Source of the DNA: Dysgonamonadaceae bacterium
GTDB lineage: Bacteria; Bacteroidota; Bacteroidia; Bacteroidales; Azobacteroidaceae
Direction: 5' to 3'
NCBI GenBank assembly: GCA_031269685.1
Contig: JAISYU010000041.1
Span: 1-34,948, forward strand
Length of the DNA stretch: 34,948 nt
Shown one piece after another: positions 16,817-24,150 of this stretch. The notes under the pieces were generated by a model that ran no database searches, had not been told where the DNA came from, and saw nothing but the letters and a program-made list of their open reading frames with translations. The stretch's first letter is position 1. Each line of letters starts with the position of its first letter. Made by a program: the position numbers and the translations under genes.

Positions 16817-18211
16817 ATGAAGACAAATATAAAAAATATATTCTTTTCCATAGTGATTGCCGTCTTAGGACTGTTTTTACGTTCATGCGAAAGTATCGTA
16901 GAATCATCCCCTCCATCAAGTGTTTATGCAGAATCGGAACTGCAAGGAAAAGCCGAAGCGCTTAGAGCGCTTGTGACGGGACTGTATACGGAAAATCTTA
17001 CCGGTAACGGCGGGCTTCTATATTACGAATATTCTTACCTGGGGCAGCCTGTCACCGACGATGTCTACCATAACCTCACTTCGGCTGCAGTCGTTGAATT
17101 GAACACCAATACATATTCGGCGGCAAATACTGCTCTTGCATATCTCTGGCAGGAATCATACAGGAGCATATTTCACAGCAACAATGTAATAAGGTTGATT
17201 TCGGAGACAACGCTGTTGACTGAAGACGAAAAGGCTAAATATATAGGTGAAGCAAAGTACTTTCGCGCCTTTCACTATTTCCTTTTGACATCATTCTACG
17301 GAAACGTGCCTTTGATAACGTCGCTTGACATAGTGAAAACAACGCTTCAGCCGCGAGACCCTAAAGAGACAGTCGTCCGCTTTATCCTCAATGACTTGCT
17401 TGATGCCGAACAACTCCTCGCCGGAGGCGATAATCCTAAAGTCAAGATAACCGAATGGGCAGCCAAATCACTTCTTGCCCGTCAATATCTCTATGCACAG
17501 AAATATGACAGTGCAGAAATCAAGGCGAACGACGTTATAACAAACTCAGGATACACCCTTGAGGCTGACCTCGACAAAGTATTCCTCCGTCAGAGCACTG
17601 AAACAATATTCACAAGTTCTTCCAGCGGTTCAATATCATCTTATGTCGACAGGACGTATTACGGTTACATTTCTCTAAACAATAATTACTTCCGCCTCGA
17701 CAGTAACCTCATCAAATCATTTGAACCGAATGACCTGCGTGCGACAAAATGGGTAAAGGCAGTCAGTGGATTCCCTCACCAGTATAAATACAAAAAGAAT
17801 GCAGCAACTTCGACTGGCGACGCTGAGGACCAGGTCTTCCTGCGTCTTGCCGAACAGTTCCTCATACGCGCCGAAGCGAGGGCGCAGCGGAATAACCTGC
17901 CCGGAGCCATCGCCGACATCGACACTATCCGCACCCGCGCCGGACTCGATAAGTTGCCGCAAACGCTAAGCAAAGAAGAAATACTGTTGGCAATCGAAAA
18001 CGAACGCAGGCACGAACTCTTCATCGAAGAGGCTCATCGTTGGTGGGACTTGACACGAACCGGAAGGGCGGGGGCAATACTTGGCAACAAAACCAATTTC
18101 CCTAACAAGCAATGGGAAGACTATAAAGCCTTGTGGCCCGTCCCGCAAAAAGAGATTGAAAAAAACCCCAACCTGGAGCCACAGAATCCAGGGTACGGCG
18201 AAATAAATTAA
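16817..18211 (+). CDS. SusD/RagB-like nutrient-binding lipoprotein
   Basis: 464 residues. Signal peptide with lipobox FLRSC makes Cys24 the lipidated residue, so it sits on the outer membrane. The TPR-rich SusD fold is shown by the N-terminal ALRALVTGLY region, YLWQESYRSIFHSNNVI, EAKYFRAFHYFLLTSFYGNVPLI, and the C-terminal ENERRHELFIEEAHRWWDLTRTG. It forms the hinged lid on the SusC channel. It is transcribed with the receptor (23-bp gap) and followed by a strong terminator. Shorter than many glycan-binding SusDs. Ligand unknown. Confidence 0.93.
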   Translation: MKTNIKNIFFSIVIAVLGLFLRSCESIVESSPPSSVYAESELQGKAEALRALVTGLYTENLTGNGGLLYYEYSYLGQPVTDDVYHNLTSAAVVELNTNTYSAANTALAYLWQESYRSIFHSNNVIRLISETTLLTEDEKAKYIGEAKYFRAFHYFLLTSFYGNVPLITSLDIVKTTLQPRDPKETVVRFILNDLLDAEQLLAGGDNPKVKITEWAAKSLLARQYLYAQKYDSAEIKANDVITNSGYTLEADLDKVFLRQSTETIFTSSSSGSISSYVDRTYYGYISLNNNYFRLDSNLIKSFEPNDLRATKWVKAVSGFPHQYKYKKNAATSTGDAEDQVFLRLAEQFLIRAEARAQRNNLPGAIADIDTIRTRAGLDKLPQTLSKEEILLAIENERRHELFIEEAHRWWDLTRTGRAGAILGNKTNFPNKQWEDYKALWPVPQKEIEKNPNLEPQNPGYGEIN

Positions 18212-18257
18212 AACATTTTTCTCCATTTTATAGAGCCAATAGATTAATTAGAGTGCG

Positions 18258-18305
18258 GAGCAACCCATCTTTGACAGTCATGTCGGGTGGGTTGCTCTTA
18301 TTTTA
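18258..18305 (+). terminator. Rho-independent terminator after susD
   Basis: GAGCAACCCATC (18258-18269) pairs with GGTGGGTTGCTC (18286-18297) with one mismatch in 12, then TTATTTT. It ends the SusC/SusD transcript. The stretch 18306-18436 shows nothing recognisable. Confidence 0.85.
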
Positions 18306-18436
18306 GCGGCTAATGACAGATCTTTCTTTTGCCTGAACTATGATTTTGAATACTTGAAATGATTAACATAATTCAGTAAGCCTGATAATGAGTAGAATTA
18401 CAGTTCATACAATCTCCAAATTTGGCAAATTGTCGC

Positions 18437-18982
18437 GTTTAAAACGTATAACGCCGCATTTAAAACGTATAACGTCGCGTTTAAAACATAAACATTTAGG
18501 TTTTAAACCTAAAAATATATGTTTATAACTGAAAAATTTCACATGAAAACCTAAAAATATCACTTTACAACTGAAAAATATCAGTCAAAAACCTAAAAAT
18601 ATCAGTTTAAAACCTAAACGTTTAAGTTTTAAACCTAAAAATATCAGTTGACAACTGAAAATTATCAGTCAAAAACCTAAAAATATCAGTTGACAACTGA
18701 AAATTATCAGTCAAAAACCTAAAAATATCAGTTGACAACTGAAAACTATCAGTCAAAAACCTAAAACTATCAGTCAAAAACGTATTACTATCACATAAAA
18801 ACGTATTACTATCAGTCAAAAACGTATTACTATCACATAAAAACGTATTACTATCAGTCAAAAACGTATTACTATCACATAAAAACGTATTACTATCACA
18901 TAAAAACCTATAACTATCACATAAAAACATAAAAGTATAGGATGAAAATATAAAAATACAGGACGAAAATCTGTATGCTTTT
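18437..18982. repeat. 21-bp tandem array 2 (26 units)
   Basis: About 26 consecutive 21-bp units, no indels over 546 bp; the edges are more degenerate. Unit types occur in blocks: GTTTAAAACGTATAACG-type first, then alternating GTCAAAAACCTAAAA and GTTGACAACTGAAAA types (a 42-bp dimer), then alternating GTCAAAAACGTATTA and CATAAAAACGTATTA types. Phased A-tracts suggest curved DNA. Junctions create inverted repeats such as CAGTTGACAACTG. Only the minus strand keeps a long open frame (heptapeptides such as FLTDSNT); not accepted as a gene. Lies between the susD terminator and hisD. Confidence 0.97.
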
Positions 18983-19068
18983 TTAATAAGGGACGCCTTA
19001 TTTATCTTAACCTGGTGATATTGACCGGTAAATTTTTCTTTTTTAGCGGGATTATAAATAAAAATCAC

Positions 19069-19076
19069 TACTTTTG
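19069..19076 (+). promoter_or_regulatory. -7 box immediately before hisD
   Basis: TACTTTTG ends only 4 bp before the hisD ATG, so transcription should begin at or within a base or two of the start codon. No convincing -33 box. Confidence 0.6.
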
Positions 19077-19080
19077 CAAC

Positions 19081-20358
19081 ATGATTAAAACCTTTATTTA
19101 CCCGAAAAAAGAACAATGGCAAGATATAGTATGCCGCCCGCAATTTGATACGGAAAATCTCTTCGATACAGTCGGTAAGGTGCTGCGTGACGTCAAAACC
19201 GGAGGCGATGACGCCCTGAAAATGTACGGGGAAAAATTCGACGGTATTCTTTTGCCCGATCTTTGCGTTACAGACGAAGAAAAAGCAGAGGCTACACAGT
19301 CAGTTTCAAATGAACTGAAAAACGCTATTTATATAGCCAAAAATAATATCGAGAAATTTCACGCAGCACAAAAAAATGACGTCAAAAAGATAGAAATTAC
19401 CGAAGGAGTCGTCTGCTGGCAGAAACAATTACCAATCGAGAAAGTCGGACTATATATTCCAGGCGGTACGGCGCCGCTGTTCTCAACCGTGCTCATGCTT
19501 GCAGTACCGGCAAAGATAGCAGGATGCAGGGAAATCGTACTCTGTTCGCCGCCGGCAAAAAACGGAAAGATAAATCCAGCCGTAATATTTGCCGCAACAG
19601 TAGCCGGAGTGGATAAAATATTTAAAGCAGGCGGGATTCAGGCAATCGGAGCAATGGCGTACGGAACTCAAAGCATACCAAAAGTATACAAGATCTTCGG
19701 ACCCGGAAACCAATACGTCACAGCGGCTAAACAAATAGTCGGAATGAAAGATGCAGCAATAGATATGCCCGCCGGACCTTCGGAAGTCGAAGTTATTGCC
19801 GACCATACCGCCAACCCATCATTCGTTGCCGCAGACATGCTATCGCAAGCCGAACACGGATCCGACAGCCAGGCAATTCTTGTCGCCTCATCAGAAGATA
19901 TTGCAACCGCAGTCTTGAAGGAAATAGAACTTCAAGTCGAAAGATTACCAAGAAAAGAATTTGCTTTGAAAGCGCTTGCAAATAGTCGTATAATCGTCCT
20001 CAATGCCGACGACATCGTCGAATTCACTAACCTTTACGCACCCGAACACCTTATCATAGAGACCGCCGACCATAACGCACTCGCAGAACGAATAACAAAT
20101 GCCGGCTCAGTTTTCCTCGGACATTTCACGCCCGAAAGCGCAGGCGATTATGCATCCGGTACAAATCATACCCTTCCAACAAACGGTCACGCCCGCGCAT
20201 ACAGCGGCGTCAATCTTGACAGTTTCATGAAAAAAATTACTTTCCAGGAGATAACGCAGGCAGGTATAAACAGATTAGGTCCAACAATCCGGGTAATGGC
20301 GGATAACGAACTGCTCGTCGCTCACAGTAATGCAGTCAAACTGAGGATGAACATCTGA
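19081..20358 (+). CDS. hisD: Histidinol dehydrogenase
   Basis: Catalyses the last two steps of histidine synthesis, L-histidinol to L-histidine with two NAD+. The 425 residues are standard. Motifs: YIPGGTAPLFSTVLM, GPGNQYVTAAK, DMPAGPSEVEVIAD, zinc ligands Gln and His in SQAEHGSDSQ, catalytic Glu-His in YAPEHLI, zinc Asp in SAGDYASG, and a C-terminal VAHSNAVKLR with the last likely zinc His. An upstream start at 19015 is possible in frame but would include the promoter, so the ATG at 19081 (MIKTFIYPKK) is used; the mRNA may be leaderless. No other his gene is adjacent, unlike the usual hisGDCB arrangement in Bacteroidales. Confidence 0.96.
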   Translation: MIKTFIYPKKEQWQDIVCRPQFDTENLFDTVGKVLRDVKTGGDDALKMYGEKFDGILLPDLCVTDEEKAEATQSVSNELKNAIYIAKNNIEKFHAAQKNDVKKIEITEGVVCWQKQLPIEKVGLYIPGGTAPLFSTVLMLAVPAKIAGCREIVLCSPPAKNGKINPAVIFAATVAGVDKIFKAGGIQAIGAMAYGTQSIPKVYKIFGPGNQYVTAAKQIVGMKDAAIDMPAGPSEVEVIADHTANPSFVAADMLSQAEHGSDSQAILVASSEDIATAVLKEIELQVERLPRKEFALKALANSRIIVLNADDIVEFTNLYAPEHLIIETADHNALAERITNAGSVFLGHFTPESAGDYASGTNHTLPTNGHARAYSGVNLDSFMKKITFQEITQAGINRLGPTIRVMADNELLVAHSNAVKLRMNI

Positions 20359-20394
20359 TTTTTAGCATCTGAAAGTATTCAATCAGGCGTCCAA

Positions 20395-21189
20395 TCATGC
20401 ATTGAATCCGGTTATCCTGAAAAGCCTGCCTACAGGATCGAACTTAGCGCCTTGGCAAGGAAAAAAATTCTCTATGCTGCCGTCATTGACAAGTTTTTCA
20501 GGAGTTCCTGTTATCACACTGTTAGAGGTAAGAAGGAGTAGTCTGTCGGCTGTTTGAAGGGCGAGTTCGAGGTCGTGGGTAGATATGAGGATGGTTTTAT
20601 TTTCTTCGCGGGCGAGTCTCATCAGGAATCGCATAGTATCTACGCGGCTTGGGAAATCGAGGAAGGCGGTAGGTTCGTCGAGAATGATTACCGGTGTCTC
20701 CTGGGCAAGCGCTTTTGCGATCATTACTTTTTGTCGTTCGCCATCGCTGAGGGTATTTACTGATCTGTCGGCGAGGGATTCTATTCTTAGACTGCATATA
20801 GCCTTATTGATTTCACGTTCGTCATTGTAGTTGAGTCTTCCCCAGAACCCTGTATATGGGTTTCGTCCGAGTCCGACGAGATCCCGCACTGTCATTTCGC
20901 GCAGTTCTGTTTTCTCAGTCAGGACGACGCCGACAGTTTTGGAGAGGGTTTTCCTGGAGTATGATTCAATAACCTTGTTTTCTATAAGGATATTTCCTTC
21001 GAGTTTAGGCTGTAATCCGGCGATGGTTCTCAGCAGTGTAGACTTTCCCGATCCGTTTGAACCGAGCAGACAAGTAAGTTCTCCTTGCCGGATGACTGCG
21101 GAGAGTTTTACGGCAACGCTACGGGTTACATTACCGGAATTGTATCCGATTGATAAATTATTGATTATTATGCTTGCCTGATTGTTCAC
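20395..21189 (-). CDS. ABC transporter ATP-binding protein, iron-siderophore/cobalamin type (FecE/BtuD-like)
   Basis: 264-residue ATPase that powers an importer. Walker A GSNGSGKST (43-51), signature TLSDGERQKVMIAKALAQ, Walker B VIILDEPTAFLD and switch His in ISTHDLELALQTADRLLLL are all intact. The arrangement is that of the FecE/BtuD/FhuC subgroup. No FecCD/BtuC permease or binding protein is in the window, so it must pair with subunits coded elsewhere. It has its own promoter and is convergent with hisD. Cobalamin is worth considering because an adenosyltransferase gene lies about 6 kb away, but iron siderophores are equally likely given the imelysin and porin genes next to it. Confidence 0.88.
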   Translation of the reverse strand: MNNQASIIINNLSIGYNSGNVTRSVAVKLSAVIRQGELTCLLGSNGSGKSTLLRTIAGLQPKLEGNILIENKVIESYSRKTLSKTVGVVLTEKTELREMTVRDLVGLGRNPYTGFWGRLNYNDEREINKAICSLRIESLADRSVNTLSDGERQKVMIAKALAQETPVIILDEPTAFLDFPSRVDTMRFLMRLAREENKTILISTHDLELALQTADRLLLLTSNSVITGTPEKLVNDGSIENFFPCQGAKFDPVGRLFRITGFNA

Positions 21190-21218
21190 TGTGGTTTGTT
21201 TTGCCGGTTATTGTTTTG

Positions 21219-21226
21219 CAAAGGTA
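21219..21226 (-). promoter_or_regulatory. -7 box for the ABC ATPase
   Basis: Minus strand TACCTTTG followed by CAAAAC, 30 bp before the ATG. No good -33 box. It separates this gene from the imelysin gene upstream. Confidence 0.6.
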
Positions 21227-21274
21227 ATGCTTTTTTGTATATCGGGAGATTTAATGGCGTCAGGCAGAAAGGGA

Positions 21275-21312
21275 GAAGCCTCCTCATCCGCACGGGCGGT
21301 CGAGGAGACTTC
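21275..21312 (-). terminator. Hairpin terminator after the imelysin gene
   Basis: On the minus strand GAAGTCTCCTC (21312-21302) pairs with GAGGAGGCTTC (21285-21275) through 11 positions with one T-G wobble, and an inner CCGC/GCGG stem continues it. The following TCCCTTTCT is only moderately T-rich. It lies 30 bp past the imelysin stop. Confidence 0.55.
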
Positions 21313-21341
21313 CAATGAAGAAAAAAATGGTTTTGATGTGT

Positions 21342-22508
21342 CTATTCTTGAAGTTTACTCTTTGCCGAGTTTAGCAGAGTTGTCAGTTCGTCGCATGCTT
21401 CCATGGCGGCGCCGGCTTCCTGCGAGGCATAGTTGCGGGCAAAAGGAGTTGGGATCTCGCCTATTTTGCCGATGCAGTTTATGATGGATGCTTTGATGTC
21501 GGCGTCCAGTTGTTGATCGACGGACTTGATATAATCGCTCACGGAAGCTCCGCGTTTTGTTTCGTCTGCTCCGCCGAGGTATGCATTTGCTATGCTTCGG
21601 ATATTATCTGCGAAGTCTGTTTTTGAGTTGAAACTGTACGGCGATTCTATATAGTTCACGTCTTCCTTGGAAAACGCCGTTCCTATCTTTATCTCGCCCA
21701 CTTCCGCCGAGATGTCCATGCAGCCTTCTATTATTGCCGCCGCGGCATCTGTTACCGTGCGGTAGAGGCTACCCGGGTTTCCTGCGTTCAGCATGTTCTC
21801 GGAATAGTTGAAACGGCTGGTGGAAAGTCCAGTCACGAGTTCGCGGTCTTCTATCAGTTGCTGTTTTTCTTCCGAAACGTTGTCGAGTCCTGCCCACGCT
21901 GCTTCGAGGCGGATGCACTGGTTACGGAGGTCTCCGCCGACTGCGGTAGCGTAGATTAGTTCATTGTCGGTTATCTCCGAAATGTTTTTCGGCGAACCTT
22001 CCTTGTAGAGGATGAACTCTATCCCGTGGAATCCGAGCAGGGCGAATCCGAGATGCTGGTCAGCCCAGATGTCACCGTCTTCGGCATCCATTCCGTCGAG
22101 ATGTCCCTGGTTTGCCATCTCTTCCAGGAAAGCCCTTTCGTCGAGGGGCCAGGTGTCGATGTGCGGGTCAATCCCGAAGTCGGCGACCGCACCGAACAGG
22201 AATGCCTCGCTCAGTTCCCAGTAGGTCCTGGATTTTATCCAGGCGTCGGTTGCTTTGACGAGGTTGTCCTGCGTCTTGTCTTCTTTGAGGACAGCGAGGG
22301 CATTGTAGAGATCGGTTGCGGCATCGGCAAGCGATCGATAGGTAGCGATTACCGTATTGTTTACATACTGCTCGACGGCAGGTTTCAGCGCTTCTTCTTT
22401 TTTCTCAAAAGCGTCGTCGTCGCTGTCGTCGTCGCTACATCCGGTAAATCCGCCTGCAACTATAAACATTGTTGCAAGCAATAGGTAAAACTGTCTGATC
22501 TTTTTCAT
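21342..22508 (-). CDS. Imelysin-like lipoprotein (peptidase M75 family)
   Basis: 388 residues. Lipobox GFTGC gives lipidated Cys24, followed by an Asp-rich linker (DDDSDDD). The helical imelysin domain has VEQYVNNTVIATYRSLADAA at its start and the family's GxHxxE motif as Gly159-Phe-His161-Gly-Ile-Glu164. Members (ICMP, IrpA, EfeO relatives) are linked to iron uptake and regulated by iron, though most lack real peptidase activity. The porin-like gene is 182 bp upstream on the same strand and the ABC ATPase follows, so a shared iron-handling role is likely but unproven. No Fur box was identified. Confidence 0.85.
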   Translation of the reverse strand: MKKIRQFYLLLATMFIVAGGFTGCSDDDSDDDAFEKKEEALKPAVEQYVNNTVIATYRSLADAATDLYNALAVLKEDKTQDNLVKATDAWIKSRTYWELSEAFLFGAVADFGIDPHIDTWPLDERAFLEEMANQGHLDGMDAEDGDIWADQHLGFALLGFHGIEFILYKEGSPKNISEITDNELIYATAVGGDLRNQCIRLEAAWAGLDNVSEEKQQLIEDRELVTGLSTSRFNYSENMLNAGNPGSLYRTVTDAAAAIIEGCMDISAEVGEIKIGTAFSKEDVNYIESPYSFNSKTDFADNIRSIANAYLGGADETKRGASVSDYIKSVDQQLDADIKASIINCIGKIGEIPTPFARNYASQEAGAAMEACDELTTLLNSAKSKLQE

Positions 22509-22523
22509 ACTGTGTAGTTTTTA

Positions 22524-22658
22524 TTATTTATTAATTAAAGTATTCTGTATTGTCTGATGCTGATTGCATATATAAATAAGAATGTCTGAGAGAGTAGCCA
22601 CGAGCGCGGCAGGTTTTCCGTAGAAGTTGTTCCTGATTGAATTTATCGTGTTTATCAT
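22524..22658 (-). CDS. Candidate 44-residue ORF between porin and imelysin genes
   Basis: ATG at 22658 opens a frame starting MINTINSIRNNFYGKPAALV and ending with TAA at 22524, filling most of the 182-bp gap between two same-strand genes. The middle (PAALVATLSDILIYI) is hydrophobic enough for one short membrane segment. No family recognised and no promoter seen; it may be a small protein of the operon or a chance frame. Confidence 0.25.
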   Translation of the reverse strand: MINTINSIRNNFYGKPAALVATLSDILIYICNQHQTIQNTLINK

Positions 22659-22690
22659 ACCTTAAATTCCTGTACGGCAATCTTTATTCA

Positions 22691-23968
22691 TTACTTGAAA
22701 AACCCTGCGTATGCTACTCCGACAGAGATTGAGCGTTCATTGTTTAACGGCTTTTTCAGCAATCCTGCGGAATACTCCGCTTTCACAACCACGTCGCGGA
22801 CAGGAAACCAGTTCAGTCCCGCGACCACCCGCTGCCGCCCGCACCAGGCTTCGTCGTTGATATTCGCCGGCGTACGGAACATTGAGTCGTAGTATTCGTA
22901 GCGTCCGAAGAGGAATAGCCGTGCGGGAAGGTGTGATTTGTCCTGCCGTAGCGAGAGGACGTCGTATCCTGCTTCTATGCCGGTCGCGATTGCATCGGAG
23001 GCAATGTTTGTCCGCGGTGAGGGAGACTGGTTGGCAAGAGTGCGGTTGTATTTGGATATTGCTTCCGCATCGCCGAGGTGTCCGTAGTCGAAGTATCCGC
23101 GGGCGATGACATTGTGCGCAATATATTCAAAGTCCGCGCTGCCTATCGTAACTTCTCCCTTGACGCTTTTATACTTATCGCCGTAGGCAGGCATCAGGCT
23201 GTTGCCGAAACTCTGACCATAGTAAGCGCTTGCACCGATTCGCAACCCGGCAACGGTATAGTTGTCGATGCGTATAGCGGTAGCGTATCTGTTGGCTATC
23301 TTAAATTCATACGGTGATGCAGAGGCTCCGGCAATCCAGCCTGCGCTGCCGAAGAGGTCGGAATCGAGGGCGGGAAGGAGTTGTATTTCGTACCGGAAGT
23401 CGGAAGCCTTGCCCCATACTGCGATACCGGTTTCGTGCCAGGTGCAGGGCAGAATGGCGCTCTCGCCTTCAGGTCTATATACGGTAAAGAACTGCGTAGG
23501 TAAATGGTTGCCGTTCGTCAGACCGACAGGGACAATAATATGTCCGGCGCGGATGTTGAGTGCAGGGAAAAAGGATTTCTCGACCCAGAACTGCTCGATA
23601 GCGACTTCGCCGCCGCGTTCGATTTCCTGTTCATATTCGCCGCCTTCTTCCGCCTCAATCTCCATTGCCGATTCGGTGCCGCCGTGCTCGAATTCTATCT
23701 CGGAGTTCATCCGCCAGCCTTTACCAAACTCGTAGCCGGCGAGGAAAACGATGTGAGGCAGGTCAAACCGGCCGTGACTCGGATCCTTGCGGTACTTTTC
23801 GGGATACATATAGCGGAACGGATTCCCGCTGAAAAAATTGCGCGTGTAGTTGGCTTCGCCGTAGCCGCCGAGCGTAAGGCTTGATTTAATCCGTACGGAA
23901 TCGTTACCCTGTGCGACCGGCGAGACTGCAAAAAACGCCGCCATGAATAAAATAAACAGATGCTTCAT
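22691..23968 (-). CDS. Outer-membrane porin-like beta-barrel protein
   Basis: 425 residues with a signal peptide (about 1-20). The mature part is rich in alternating aromatic/glycine strands (LTLGGYGEANYTRNFF, HIVFLAGYEFGKGWRMNSEI, FLFGRYEYYDSMF) and ends in Phe-Lys after VGVAYAGF, as a barrel does. The layout resembles the OprO/OprP-like porins of Bacteroidota. An acidic stretch (about 105-120, EIEAEEGGEYEQEIE) may be an extracellular loop that attracts cations. It is upstream of the imelysin gene in the same direction. Substrate cannot be told; proximity suggests iron or other cations. Confidence 0.75.
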   Translation of the reverse strand: MKHLFILFMAAFFAVSPVAQGNDSVRIKSSLTLGGYGEANYTRNFFSGNPFRYMYPEKYRKDPSHGRFDLPHIVFLAGYEFGKGWRMNSEIEFEHGGTESAMEIEAEEGGEYEQEIERGGEVAIEQFWVEKSFFPALNIRAGHIIVPVGLTNGNHLPTQFFTVYRPEGESAILPCTWHETGIAVWGKASDFRYEIQLLPALDSDLFGSAGWIAGASASPYEFKIANRYATAIRIDNYTVAGLRIGASAYYGQSFGNSLMPAYGDKYKSVKGEVTIGSADFEYIAHNVIARGYFDYGHLGDAEAISKYNRTLANQSPSPRTNIASDAIATGIEAGYDVLSLRQDKSHLPARLFLFGRYEYYDSMFRTPANINDEAWCGRQRVVAGLNWFPVRDVVVKAEYSAGLLKKPLNNERSISVGVAYAGFFK

Positions 23969-23990
23969 TGCTATATTGAAATTTTCGCCG

Positions 23991-23998
23991 CAAAGGTA
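23991..23998 (-). promoter_or_regulatory. -7 box for the porin-imelysin pair
   Basis: Minus strand TACCTTTG followed by CGGCG, 22 bp before the porin ATG. The -33 element is unclear. Between here and the next gene end (24151) nothing else is recognised. Confidence 0.6.
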
Positions 23999-24150
23999 CT
24001 GGGTTTTGCGAGATTAGGAAATCGCAATATATAGGTATTTTTTATCGGTTTATTACCCTCTTGTTGTTAGTTTCTCCATATTTTATTCCAATTTGAAGCG
24101 ATAGGAACAGTCTTCTGTCAGGCAAAAGACACGAGGTTGCGATTAGTTTA

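Noticed and set aside
19015-19080. Upstream hisD start
   Set aside because: It would include the promoter box and add residues not usual for HisD; the ATG at 19081 gives the normal length.
18622-19143. 173-codon minus-strand ORF across array 2
   Set aside because: Most of it is the repeat read as heptapeptides, and its start overlaps the hisD coding region and promoter on the other strand. A 21-bp period keeps a frame open without selection.
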